In this document: positions 50,878 to 60,700 of the stretch, in pieces
How positions within the stretch are numbered: the first letter of the stretch is position 1
Layout of the letters: the number at the start of each line of letters is the position of its first letter
DNA from: an uncultured Paracoccaceae bacterium
GTDB taxonomy: Bacteria > Pseudomonadota > Alphaproteobacteria > Rhodobacterales > Rhodobacteraceae
NCBI GenBank assembly: GCA_947493335.1
Contig: CANLQO010000005.1
Coordinates: 62,001-126,000, forward strand
Direction: 5' to 3'
Length of the DNA stretch: 64,000 nt
The notes under the pieces: generated by a model
The model's database searches: none
Seen by the model: only the letters and a program-made list of their open reading frames with translations
What the model was told of the DNA's origin: nothing
Program-made: the position numbers and the translations under genes

Positions 50878-50947
50878 GCGAACGGCAGCTTCGGCGGGTC
50901 GCACCGCAGCAACGTGAAGGTGGGACGTAGGTCGGCTCAGGGCCGTG
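50878..50947 (+). repeat. Degenerate intergenic repeat, copy B
   Basis: This stretch (GCGAACGGCAGCTTCGG ... GGGCCGTG) aligns by eye with 48094-48163. It lies in the 290-base gap 50673-50962, where I see no gene and no other structure. Confidence 0.35.
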
Positions 50948-50962
50948 TGTGAAGGATGCCCG

Positions 50963-51556
50963 TTACACCGCTGAAGGATACTTCTTAAGTAACAAATCGG
51001 TGCTCACCTTTTTCTCACCCGTTTCTAGATAGTGTTTGTAGGTCAGCAAACCGCCTGTGATTGACCCAGACCGGGCAAGCAGTTTGCCGACTAGCCCAGT
51101 CAGAAGGAAAAAGTTCGCTCTGAAAATGAAGACGTTGCCCAAGTAGGTTTTTTCGTCCTGACCACGTCTGACATACCACGTGTTGTAGCTCTTGAGACCT
51201 ATGGGCGCGCCCTTGGTCTCATAGACCTCATAGGTGAATTCGCGCACATCCTTTTCTCCGCGAAAGTCGATGATGCGCTCTTTGGCTTCGATCCTTTTCC
51301 CTTCAAAGTTGATGTCGAGTAATCGTTCTGCTCCAAGGCCCTGTGTCGGTGCGTCGCCGATGGGTGTTGAGGCGTTCAGGCTTTCAGCAATCTGGGCACC
51401 ATTGATAAAATTCCCTGCAACCTCGGCCCAAACGTCGTCCACCGTCGCCTTGATCTCAACTTCATCGGACAAAACATGAAACGTCTTGCCGCCGATGGTC
51501 CTCCGGTTTTCGTAGCCCGTTTGTGGTGTGTTCATTGCCACTTTTGCGATTGACAT
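50963..51556 (-). CDS. SRPBCC-fold (START-like) protein
   Basis: The 197-residue product resembles polyketide-cyclase/START-like proteins: a conserved opening of the fold (VLSDEVEIKATVDDVWAEVA), GLGAERLLDINFEGKRIEAK, and VREFTYEVYE leading into the long terminal helix (LLLKKYPS). Such proteins bind or modify hydrophobic ligands. The ATG at 51556 has AGGAG upstream. It starts nine bases after the alpha/beta-hydrolase stop, so the two are co-transcribed, and both are divergent from the LysR gene at 52727. Confidence 0.75.
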   Translation of the reverse strand: MSIAKVAMNTPQTGYENRRTIGGKTFHVLSDEVEIKATVDDVWAEVAGNFINGAQIAESLNASTPIGDAPTQGLGAERLLDINFEGKRIEAKERIIDFRGEKDVREFTYEVYETKGAPIGLKSYNTWYVRRGQDEKTYLGNVFIFRANFFLLTGLVGKLLARSGSITGGLLTYKHYLETGEKKVSTDLLLKKYPSAV

Positions 51557-51565
51557 TTCGCTCTC

Positions 51566-52516
51566 CTAGTTTTTGGTCTGCATGCGCACATGGACCCTTT
51601 GAATTGACGCTGCGATCTCAGCCGGAACCTCTTCCTGAAGAAAATGTCCTGCCTCGGTTTCAAAGCTGGTGGCCCAAGGCAAAAACGCCTGCATTTCATC
51701 CAATCGGGTGCCTAGGACCGGATCATTCATGCCCCAAACAATCTCTGTCGGAACCGGACGGTTACGGATGTAGTCCTCAGTCACAAGAAGAAGAGGCGTG
51801 TCCGGATTTTCGGGCGACAGCACCGACATTCTCATGAACGCAAGCGGCCCTTTGCTGTTGCCGTCCTCCTCCAAAGGTCTGGAATACAAGTCGATGACAT
51901 CTGCTGACATGCTGTCCGGATCGTTCTGTGTGCCCGGCAGAAAGGCGAACATTGAGGTTAAGCCTTCCATGATGAACTCGCCCAAGATTGGGGTCTGCAC
52001 AACTTTCAAGGTTGCGGGCGTTTCTCTTGGCGCTCTGGGTGCATCCAAAACTGTGTTCAGAACCACCATGCCTGCCATCTGATCTGGTGAGCGGGACAGG
52101 GCACCTGCGCCAATCAACCCGCCCCAATCGTGCCCAACGAAGATCAAATCTTGCAGGTTGAGTTCCTCTAGCAGGGCATTCGTCCAAGCGATGTGACTCT
52201 CGATCGTATGGTCGCTCGCCGGGATCTTGCTAGAAAAGCCTAAGCCGACCAACGTTGGCATAATGAGGCGGTATTCATCCAAAGGCAGGTGCTCGGCAAC
52301 TTGCCTGTACAGCAGGCCAGATGACGGAAGGCCGTGTTGAAGGTAAACGGGTTGCCCGGTTCCGATTTCCAAAACATGGATTTTGATCCCGTCGGCGACC
52401 TCGACCAAGTAACTCTTATAGTCCGTATTGATTGCGTCTGAGGCATACTCTGGAAGAGGGAACGCCTCATAAACGCCCGAGGTCGTTGTGAAAGTTCCTT
52501 GCCCAACAGGCGTCAC
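51566..52516 (-). CDS. Alpha/beta hydrolase (haloalkane-dehalogenase/epoxide-hydrolase type), signal peptide split off
   Basis: The conserved catalytic core is present: oxyanion region YLQHGLPSSG, nucleophile Asp in FVGHDWGGLIG, an acidic residue in the WGMNDPVLG segment, and the terminal His in EAGHFLQEE. The Asp nucleophile within GHDWGG marks the dehalogenase/epoxide-hydrolase branch. The frame has no ATG; a GTG at 52516 is used. Just upstream a different frame encodes a good signal peptide, and one extra T in a T5 run would fuse the two (described separately). The intact enzyme would be exported; as read it would be cytoplasmic or untranslated. The substrate is unknown. Confidence 0.8.
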   Translation of the reverse strand: MTPVGQGTFTTTSGVYEAFPLPEYASDAINTDYKSYLVEVADGIKIHVLEIGTGQPVYLQHGLPSSGLLYRQVAEHLPLDEYRLIMPTLVGLGFSSKIPASDHTIESHIAWTNALLEELNLQDLIFVGHDWGGLIGAGALSRSPDQMAGMVVLNTVLDAPRAPRETPATLKVVQTPILGEFIMEGLTSMFAFLPGTQNDPDSMSADVIDLYSRPLEEDGNSKGPLAFMRMSVLSPENPDTPLLLVTEDYIRNRPVPTEIVWGMNDPVLGTRLDEMQAFLPWATSFETEAGHFLQEEVPAEIAASIQRVHVRMQTKN

Positions 52517-52605
52517 TAACGTCCCGTCCCGCGTTAGGAAAAACCCCAGACTGCTAAAGCCGCAATTCCGAACCCACTCGTGAGTTTTAACACCTTTTTG
52601 AACAT
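52517..52605 (-). pseudogene. Frameshifted signal-peptide segment of the alpha/beta hydrolase
   Basis: An ATG at 52605, seven bases after AGAGG, starts MFKKVLKLTSGFGIAALAVW-GFS and then meets TAA. Inserting one T in the five-T run (plus-strand A5 at 52539-52543) continues the frame into FLTRDGTLVTPVGQG and the hydrolase. The signal peptide, ribosome site and clean fusion show that this is the true 5' end of the gene. Confidence 0.75.
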
Positions 52606-52726
52606 CTGTGGCCTCTGCTTCCTGCGTTTGCTATCGCTTGCCCTAAAGAATAGGGTGTTTTAAAAATGATCAGTAGGCCGCAAAAAGTGAACACTTCGGT
52701 TCAAAAATGAACCGCTGGGGGACGTG

Positions 52727-53644
52727 ATGAATTCGCCGGAAAGCCATGCGCTGGATTGGGACGATCTAAAATACTTTCTGGCCTTGACCCGTGTCGGCAC
52801 CTTGCGCGGCGCGGCGAACGCTATTGGCGTCAATCACACCACGCTCACGCGCAGACTCGGTCTATTTGAAACAAGCCTCGGGGGACGTCTGTTTGACAGA
52901 TCCAGCCAAGGGTTTGCACTCACCCAGCTTGGGCTCGATCTGTTGCCCCATGCGGAACGGGTCGAAGAAGAGATGACGGCATTATCCCGCACTCTGATCG
53001 GCCGCGACGCTCAGCCACGTGGGACGGTTGTCATATCAATGCCGCATGCTTTGGCCCTGACGTCGATCATGGATGACATGGCGCGTTTTACGGACAAGTA
53101 CCCTTCGATAGAACTGAAAATTCTGTTCAGCAACGACATCGCTAATCTGACCCGGCGCGAGGCAGACATCAGTCTGCGAGTGGCCCATGAAGTCGACGAC
53201 GATGTCGTCGGGCGCAAACTAGTCCCATGTTCGCAGGCGGCGTATTGCACCAAAGACTACGCGTCAAAGGTGACAGATAACCGGGGCGAAGGTTTGCACT
53301 TTATTGGCTGGAACGAGCCGGAGGGCGAGACCACTGCAAGTTGGCTAAAGGACAGCCATTACCCGAAGGCGACGCTGAAACACCGCGTGTCTGACCTGAT
53401 CCCGCATGTGACGCTGGCTGCGTCCGGAATGGGCATGGCCTATCTTGCATGTGCGCTTGGGGACCGTCACCCGGGCCTGGTCCGGGCGCCATTTCAGAAA
53501 CCCCTGCCATATAGAGACCTTTGGCTTCTTTTGCATCGCGATCTGCGCAAGACCGCACGCATCCGACTCTTCGTTGACTTCCTTGCCGAAGAGATAAAGG
53601 CGCGGCGAACTGAATTCTCGCCACCGGATACCGACGGTCTGTAA
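52727..53644 (+). CDS. LysR-family transcriptional regulator
   Basis: The 305-residue regulator has an HTH (WDDLKYFLALTRVGTLRGAA, IGVNHTTLTRRLGLFETSLG, LFDRSSQGFALTQLG) and an effector domain with GTVVISMPHALALTSIM and RREADISLRVAHEV. The ATG at 52727 follows GGGGGA; a GTG lies three bases earlier. It is divergent from the hydrolase/SRPBCC operon, with about 120 bases between the starts. The 287 bases downstream (53645-53931) hold no clear gene. Confidence 0.92.
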   Translation: MNSPESHALDWDDLKYFLALTRVGTLRGAANAIGVNHTTLTRRLGLFETSLGGRLFDRSSQGFALTQLGLDLLPHAERVEEEMTALSRTLIGRDAQPRGTVVISMPHALALTSIMDDMARFTDKYPSIELKILFSNDIANLTRREADISLRVAHEVDDDVVGRKLVPCSQAAYCTKDYASKVTDNRGEGLHFIGWNEPEGETTASWLKDSHYPKATLKHRVSDLIPHVTLAASGMGMAYLACALGDRHPGLVRAPFQKPLPYRDLWLLLHRDLRKTARIRLFVDFLAEEIKARRTEFSPPDTDGL

Positions 53645-53931
53645 GTCTTGCTGTTCGAATGTCCGCTTTGCGGGATGCAGACGCAGCATAAGCCACGATA
53701 GGTGGATGGCTAGTTTGGGCCGTTCGTCCCACGAGGCGGGTCGATGACGTCTTGGTCGGTGGCTTTGCTGCGAGGTCGGATCACTGTTTTGATCGCGGGC
53801 CGTCTCTGCTGGGCGGATTGGATCATGGCAAATGCCTGCTCCGTGCAGGATCGCGGCCCATGATTGACAACTTTCCGGTGCAATGATCTGATTAACCTAC
53901 TGGAGAGATTGATTAACCGCGGAGCGATTTG

Positions 53932-56169
53932 ATGAATGCGCCTTTCAAGCAGGACGCGCGGATGGGGCGTTTGTCCACGACGCTTGGCAAGGACGTTCTC
54001 AACCTGCAGACCTTCCGGGGTGACGAACATGTCAACGGGCTGTTCACCTACAAGATCGAAGCGCTGGCGGACAGCGGCAGCATCAGCTTCGACAAGCTGA
54101 TTGGCACCAATGCCACCGTCCACCTGACCTCTTTCGACCTGCCCGAGGTGCCCTTTGACGGCATCATCACGGACGCCGAACTCATTGGCGAAGGCGACCG
54201 CGGCTGGCGCTATGCGTTTACCTTACGGCCGTGGCTCTGGCTGATGGGGTTGCGGCGCAAGCAGCAGATCTATCACGACAAAACCGTGGTCGACATCCTC
54301 GATGAGGTCTTTGCCCCTTACGGTCGCGACGTCATCAACAAGCTGACGGGGGCCTATCCGACGCTGGAATACACCGTACAGTATCGCGAAAGCGATCTGG
54401 CCTTCGCCTGCCGCATGATGGAGCGCTTCGGGATCAGCTATCACTTTGCGCATGACGACGGCGCGCATGCGTTGGTGCTGACCGACAATATCACCGCGCA
54501 TGACGATCTGCCGGGGGCCACGCGCCCGTTTCTGAAAGTAAAGGACCACCGCGCCGACGCAGAACATCTGTGGGACCTGCGGCCCTCACAAAGGTTAACA
54601 ACCGGGAAGATCCGCCTGACGGATTACAACTTTAAGGCGCCTGACGCGGCGATGGAAACCGACCGCGCTGGCGAAGCACCCTATGAGCAGGGCGAGATTG
54701 AAAGCTACGATTATCCGGGCGATTTCCTGGATCAGGGCACTGGCAAGAAAGTTGCGCGGCTGCGCATTGACCAGGAACGTGGCCAGGATCCGCGGCACCG
54801 GGCGACGGGCGATTGCGCTAGCCTGCGGGCCGGGATGTGCGTGAAGATCACTGGCGAGACAGTACAGGGCGTGGCCCGCGCGCTCTGCCTTGGCGCGCAG
54901 CACAGCTACACCGCGGGCGGCTACGGCACGGACAGCGGCACGGGCGAAGCAAGCTATGAAGGCCAGTATCTCATGATGCCTGACGCAGCACCCTTGCGGC
55001 CCGAACGCAAGACCCCGCGTGCCGTGGTGCAGGGCCCGCAGACTGCGAAGGTCGTGGGCGAGGGCGAGATTGACTGCGACGAGTTCGGCCGAATTCTGGT
55101 GCGGTTCCACTGGGACCTCGACGATCGGTATTCGATGCGTTGCCGGGTGAGCCAGAATTGGGCGGCCAAAGGCTGGGGCGGCATGGTCATTCCGCGGATC
55201 GGGATGGAAGTTGTTGTCGAATTCCTTGAAGGCGACCCGGACAATCCGCTGGTGACGGGATGCGTCTACAACGGCAAGAACGATGTGCCGTATCCGCTGC
55301 CAGCGCATAAGACGAAAAGCGTGTTCAGGAGCGATACCCATAAGGGCTCGGGGTTCAACGAATTCACCTTCGAGGATGAGAAGGGTCAGGAAAACATCAG
55401 CCTGCATGCGCAAAAGGACCAAACGCTCAAAGTGCTGAACAACCGCATGAAGCGCGTCGACAATGACCAGACCGAAAGCGTTGGGGCCAACAAGTCCATC
55501 GACGTCGGGCAGAACCATCAAGAAAAAATCGGCGGGTCGATGAACCTGACCGTGGGCGGCGGTGGCTTTGGCGGAGCCCTTGGCCTGACCGGCATGATGG
55601 CCGGGCTCTTGGGCAGCGGTGCATCGGCCATGGCGGCAGGAGCGGCAGAAGTCGCAGACGGTGGGCTGAGCAAACTGGTTGGTGGCCTCGTCGCCGGTGC
55701 CATCGGTGGCGAGGCGGCTTCGGCCGCGAACCATTCGGGCTTTGCCGCAGCCGGACAGAACGCAGCGCAGGCAGGCAAATTGCAGGCGGCAGCGGGCACG
55801 GCGCTGGGTGCGGCCGTGGCCAAGATCATGCCGGTGTCCGGAATCATGAACACCGTCGTCGAAAAGGCAAAATCCGACACCATCGGCATGGCCCGGACCG
55901 AACAGATCGGCCTTTTGAAGAATACGTTTGTCGGTCAGGTCCAGAACACGACCGTTGGCAAAGCCCAGTTCACGACCGTCGGTGAAACCCAGCAGGCAAC
56001 GATTGGCAAACTCAAAAAGACCACGGTTGGTGATGAATATGTCATCGAGGTGGGTAAATCCAAACTGGTGATGAAATCCGACGGCACTGTGTTGCTGAAA
56101 GGCGTCCGGTTCAATTTCGAGGCGTCGGGGCCCGTGACCGTTCTGGGCAAAGTGATTGACCTGAACTGA
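53932..56169 (+). CDS. vgrG: Type VI secretion spike protein VgrG
   Basis: This 745-residue protein forms the trimeric T6SS spike tip and carries effectors. The gp27-like half (residues 1 to about 360) includes the VgrG marks VNGLFTYKIEALAD, YHDKTVVDILDEVFAPYG and QYRESDLAFACRMMERFGIS. It is followed by the gp5-like OB fold (VRFHWDLDDRYSMRCRVSQN ... GWGGMVIPRIGMEVVVEFLEGD-type sequence) and the needle with repeats such as TVGKAQFTTVGETQQATIGK. An Ala/Gly-rich insertion of about 100 residues (about 545-650) interrupts the needle and could be a loaded hydrophobic domain. The ATG at 53932 follows GGAG. No structural T6SS genes are in the window, so this is an orphan island. Confidence 0.95.
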   Translation: MNAPFKQDARMGRLSTTLGKDVLNLQTFRGDEHVNGLFTYKIEALADSGSISFDKLIGTNATVHLTSFDLPEVPFDGIITDAELIGEGDRGWRYAFTLRPWLWLMGLRRKQQIYHDKTVVDILDEVFAPYGRDVINKLTGAYPTLEYTVQYRESDLAFACRMMERFGISYHFAHDDGAHALVLTDNITAHDDLPGATRPFLKVKDHRADAEHLWDLRPSQRLTTGKIRLTDYNFKAPDAAMETDRAGEAPYEQGEIESYDYPGDFLDQGTGKKVARLRIDQERGQDPRHRATGDCASLRAGMCVKITGETVQGVARALCLGAQHSYTAGGYGTDSGTGEASYEGQYLMMPDAAPLRPERKTPRAVVQGPQTAKVVGEGEIDCDEFGRILVRFHWDLDDRYSMRCRVSQNWAAKGWGGMVIPRIGMEVVVEFLEGDPDNPLVTGCVYNGKNDVPYPLPAHKTKSVFRSDTHKGSGFNEFTFEDEKGQENISLHAQKDQTLKVLNNRMKRVDNDQTESVGANKSIDVGQNHQEKIGGSMNLTVGGGGFGGALGLTGMMAGLLGSGASAMAAGAAEVADGGLSKLVGGLVAGAIGGEAASAANHSGFAAAGQNAAQAGKLQAAAGTALGAAVAKIMPVSGIMNTVVEKAKSDTIGMARTEQIGLLKNTFVGQVQNTTVGKAQFTTVGETQQATIGKLKKTTVGDEYVIEVGKSKLVMKSDGTVLLKGVRFNFEASGPVTVLGKVIDLN

Positions 56170-57335
56170 TGGCAGAGCTGCGCAATTTCACGCCCTTTCC
56201 CAATCTGCAGTTCGCAAACTGGGACACGCAGGGACGCGAATTCGGTGTCTTTATGGTTAAGGTGGCGTGGGACATTGCCCCGGACGGCTCTTGCGCCTTG
56301 TCCGAAGAGCAGGAGCCGTTTCACTTTGCCGACCAGTTTGTCGGCGAACCGAACGAATCGCCGCCGGTCTACGCCTCCGACCTTGTGCCCTACAAACCAC
56401 AAACGGATATCATCCTGAACGCCACGGCATTTGCCCCTGGCGGCGCAGCAGCCGCTTTTTGGGATGTCGCGGTCAAGGTCTTTGCCGGGGCGGGCGACGC
56501 ACCCCTTGTCGACAAGCGCCTGACCGTGACCGGCCCACGCCGTTGGGAGCCGGGCTGGACAGGCTGGAAACTGACAAAACCCGAGCCCGTCCAGTCGGTC
56601 GACCTGCGCTACGACAAAGCCTTTGGAGGGATGATCCAGACCGGCGAAGATAGCGACGGCGCGCCCATCCTGAAAGCGTCGGAGCACAATCCGGTCGGCT
56701 GCGGCTGGCTGGACAAAGAGTTGTCCCCGACCGATGCGCCCCTCGCAGCTCCGCAGATCATGGACCCCTCCGAGGCCGTCCCGGCCCCACATACCGTGCT
56801 GAAATCGGTTGGCCTCGGCCCCGTGCAGGCGGCCTGGCTGCCCCGGCGCCCCAAGGGTGGCACCTATGATGCGCATTGGGAAGACAACGTCTGGCCCGGT
56901 TATCCGGCGGATTATGACTTTGCCTTTCACAACGCGGCCTCAGACGGGATGGTGTTTGATCTGCCACTGGGGGATGGGGTCACGGTCAGACTTACACATA
57001 TGCACCCAACGATCCCGGATTGGACAATCTCGGTCCCCTATCCCGATCTGGTTGCTTATCTCGGCATGGGTCAGCGCACTGTTCCCACGCTGATGATGCT
57101 GGATACGGTGCATCTGGATATCGCGGAAAATCAGTTATCCGACCCGCGTGCCTTTACGGTGCTGCGCGTTGTCTTTGATCGCGCGGCGGTCGATAGCATC
57201 ACGCTGGGGGGCAGGTCCCCAAGGCTAGACCCGCGCGATATGGCCCGCCCTCCGCATCCGCATGATGTGGCCCGTTTCCTGCCCGAAGAGGATGCAGAGG
57301 TGCCGCAGGAAGACGAGATGGAGCAGGTATCATGA
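56169..57335 (+). CDS. DUF2169 domain protein, T6SS effector adaptor
   Basis: This 388-residue protein of the DUF2169 family helps to load RHS/PAAR-type effectors on VgrG. It opens with the typical FPNLQFANWDTQGREFGVFM, then VKVAWDI. It continues with YASDLVPYKPQTDIILNATA (the conserved D..PYKP..D segment) and DLRYDKAFGGMI, and ends with a variable tail. Its ATG overlaps the last base of the VgrG stop, and its stop overlaps the PAAR-like gene, which implies coupled expression. The role is assigned by family and neighbourhood. Confidence 0.88.
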   Translation: MAELRNFTPFPNLQFANWDTQGREFGVFMVKVAWDIAPDGSCALSEEQEPFHFADQFVGEPNESPPVYASDLVPYKPQTDIILNATAFAPGGAAAAFWDVAVKVFAGAGDAPLVDKRLTVTGPRRWEPGWTGWKLTKPEPVQSVDLRYDKAFGGMIQTGEDSDGAPILKASEHNPVGCGWLDKELSPTDAPLAAPQIMDPSEAVPAPHTVLKSVGLGPVQAAWLPRRPKGGTYDAHWEDNVWPGYPADYDFAFHNAASDGMVFDLPLGDGVTVRLTHMHPTIPDWTISVPYPDLVAYLGMGQRTVPTLMMLDTVHLDIAENQLSDPRAFTVLRVVFDRAAVDSITLGGRSPRLDPRDMARPPHPHDVARFLPEEDAEVPQEDEMEQVS

Positions 57336-57742
57336 GCGTGCCGATTTCCGCGCGCAAGGACGGCGCGAACATCATGGTGACAAAGGGCCCCGACGTCTGC
57401 AAGACACCGATGGGATCATCGATGGTACCGGTGCCTTACATGACTTTGGTCACGCTGGGTCCGTCCAAGCGCACTGCCAAGACCGTGCGCAACAATGGCA
57501 AACATGATTTCAACCTGAACACTCGCACGCAGCTTGTGACAGGCCACGAACCCGGCGTTGGAAAGGGCGTCAAGGATGCGGGCTACAAAGGCTATGCCCA
57601 TTCCAAGAAGGGAAGTGCGACCGTCTTTTCCGAAGGCTGGGCCGTGGTGCGCCACGGCGATCCCGCATGGCTGAACGCGGCCAGTGCCGGCCCGAAAGAG
57701 CCGCGGCGGGTGAAGTCCAAGAAACCCGTAAAGCATCACTAG
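57332..57742 (+). CDS. PAAR-like protein (DUF4150)
   Basis: The 136-residue protein shows the DUF4150 pattern: SARKDGANIMVTKGPDVCKT, PVPYMTLVTLGPSKRT, and the late GYAHSKKGSATVFSEGW. These proteins cap the VgrG spike as PAAR domains do and link it to the effector. The basic tail (EPRRVKSKKPVKHH) may dock with the RHS protein encoded nine bases downstream. The start overlaps the DUF2169 stop by four bases. Confidence 0.88.
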   Translation: MSVPISARKDGANIMVTKGPDVCKTPMGSSMVPVPYMTLVTLGPSKRTAKTVRNNGKHDFNLNTRTQLVTGHEPGVGKGVKDAGYKGYAHSKKGSATVFSEGWAVVRHGDPAWLNAASAGPKEPRRVKSKKPVKHH

Positions 57743-57751
57743 GTCAGACCG

Positions 57752-60700
57752 ATGCAAGACACCGTCCCGACAGATGCCAACTCCGGCGGCACACCGACGT
57801 CCATCGATGGCGACAACGCCATGGGCGAGAACATCGTCGGAGCTGGCGCGCCGGAGGTCACCGAAGATGAGCTTCGTGAAGAACTTGAACGGGAAGTCGA
57901 AGAAGCCGACGCCGAAATTGCCGCGCTTGAACAAGAATACCATGCGACGACCGATCCCGAGCTTCGGGCGCAGATCATGGATGACGTGCGCCACGCGCAG
58001 GCGGATGGCGTGATTGCACAAACCGAGCTGAATGCCCTGAACAACCATGGATTTACCGGGTCCTTTGGCGACTATGTCGAAAACAGCAGCGGCCCGTTTG
58101 GTATGGGATCGGGAGTCTACATACCGCTTGACCAACAGACTGGCGCGCAACGGCTTGAGACCGCAACGCGGTTCAATGATGACTACATGGCGCGCGCGTC
58201 AGGGTGGGATATCCTTGAGATCACCCCGCTGGATATGATCCCGGGTGGGTCGTTTTCACGTTTGGGACGAAACGGCCCGCGTGTCGTGCGCGGTGCAAGC
58301 GCTGCGCAACGCGCGGCGGCGCGGCGCCGTGTTCAAGAACGGATCCGCGGGCGTCGCAGGCGTCGTAACCAGCGGCGCTGCCGGAGGACAGGGTCAAACC
58401 CGGTCTTTCTGGATACCGGCGCAGTCCAGCAGGCCGATCCGGTGTTTGAGGTTCCGGGGTTGATCCCGCTGGTGATCGCTTCGACCTATCAAAGTGATAT
58501 CGACCAACGCTCTGTCCTTGGCTGGGGCCGTGTCAGCGATGTGGATGCCTCGCTCGAACGGGTCGAAAAGGGCAAGCTGCGTTATCGCGATGGCGCGGGG
58601 TTTCACATCGACTTTGACCGACCCACACCAATCCCGGGCATCTGGAACCCCGGCGACCACATCCGGTTCATGGAGATCGCGGCAGGGCACAACCGCATAT
58701 TCATGGTCCGTGAAGAGGGGATCATCCGTCACTTTGCCAAATCCGGGCCGAAGCACTGGCATCTGACGGCCGTTGAAAACCGCAATGGCATCAAGCTTGT
58801 TTATGAGCGGGATGAGACGGGCCTTGTCACCGCGATTGTCATGCCGGAGGGTCTGCGGCTTGAGATGACAAACGACACGGACCGAAGGCTGCGCACCGGG
58901 GTTGATCTGGTTGGAACCGATGGCGAACGGGTTGCGGTCATGCGCTATGCCTATGATGCCGCCGACAACATGGTGCTGGCCGAGTGCCCGTTCGGCGACA
59001 AACATGAATATGGCTATGACACAGCGCATCGACGCATCTGGTTTCGCAAGAATGATCAGTATGAGGCGCAGTATACCTTTGATGCCGAAGGCCGCTGCAT
59101 CCACGAACGCACGAATGGGCCTTACGATGGCACCCGGTTCGAGTACGACCCTGACCTGCGCCTGACCCGTCACATCCCTGGCGGCGTTCCCGACAAGACC
59201 GAGATTGTCTATTATAACGCGGACGGTGGCGTCTTTGCCGAGGCGCATATCTCTGGCCGGTTCAACCGCACGTATTACGACGACGAAAACAACATCGCGG
59301 CCACGCAAGACGGCAACGGCAACAGGGTTCAGTACAAATACGATCCGCAGGGGAATATCGCGACGATCATCGATGCCGAAGGCCGCACATCGGATTTCCG
59401 CTGGACCGAAGACGGGCAGATGGAATTCGCCATCGACCCGGACGGTGCAACGTGGGAGGCGGATTATGACGAATGGGGTAACCTGGTCGGCACCCGCGAC
59501 CCTCTTGGACACAACGTCGAAATCAAGGTGAACGAGGTTGGTCAACCCACCGGCATCTGCCGCCATGACGGGATGATCCGGTTTCTCAGTTACAGCGACA
59601 ACCACTGGCTGACCGAAAGCATCGACTTCGACGGGCGGCGACAGGTGTTCACCCGCGACAGCTTCGGGCGCGTGACCGAAATTGGCGACGGGGACGGTGT
59701 GACCCACCGATATGCCTATGAGGCGGCCACCGGTCAGGATTTCTGGACGCCAAGTGCGGTGGAAATCGGCGGGGCGCTGATCGCGCGGACGCAGGTGGCA
59801 CAGCCCCGCCGCTCCGTTCAACAGGTGGATGGCGAAGGACGCACGACCACCTTCGATATCGACGGGTTCGGCAAGGTCGAACGGGTGACCGACCCGAAAG
59901 GTGGCGTGCTGACCTTTCGTTATGATCTGGCCGAGAATTTGGAAGAGGTCGAAAATCAGGCCGGGCAGGTATGGCGGTTCGAACGCGATGGCCGCGACCG
60001 GATCGTGCGTGAGGTCGACTTCGGCGGGGCAGAGATCCGCTATGACTATGACGATGCCGACCAGTTGATCGGGACGACTTATCCCGATGGGACGGTCCAT
60101 GCGCTAGAGCTGGATAAATCCGGCCTGATGCTGAAAGAGATCGTGCGCGCGCCAGGACAAGACCCGATAGAGGCGGATTACGAATACGACGGTCGCGGCT
60201 TGTTGAAAAAGACGATCACTGCGGATGCGGAAGTCGAATTCGCGCGTGATGAAACCGGACAGGTGATTGCAGAGATCATCAATGGGACCCGCGTTGAGAG
60301 CACCTATGATTGCTGCGGTCAGCGCTCTGCCCGCAGCATCGACGGGCAGACCGTGCTTTTCTCTTACGATCCCGCCGGACGGCTGAACGCACTGACGGTC
60401 GACAAGCATGAGCCTTTGGAAATCGGGCATGATGCGCAGGGTTATGAATCCTCGCGCCGCTCGACCGCCGGTTTTGAACTTTTTCAACGGTTCAATGCGC
60501 TTGGCCTGCTGGTGGATCAGCGCATCGGGTCGTCGATCTCTGTTCCTGATGGGGCCGGCAAACAGACCTCTCGCGGTCTGGGGCGGGCCTATGGCTGGAA
60601 CAACGCGCTGGAGCCCGTCGCGATCAAAGATCAGCTTTGGGGCGAGACGCGATATCGCTATGACGCCAACGGTCAAGTCACCGGCACTGCCCGTCAGGAC

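Noticed and set aside
53710-53829. Minus-strand frame MIQSAQQRRPAIKTV... ending before VgrG
   Set aside because: Codon use looks reasonable, but it is only about 37 codons, has a poor start and no recognisable family; it may be a remnant of a lost gene.
54595-55734. A 379-codon minus-strand frame inside VgrG
   Set aside because: It is antisense to conserved VgrG sequence; composition is His/Arg-rich shadow and no start signals are seen.
58394-60100. A 568-codon open frame on the minus strand inside the RHS gene
   Set aside because: It mirrors the repeat-rich RHS coding strand, matches no family, and the plus strand encodes clear YD repeats.
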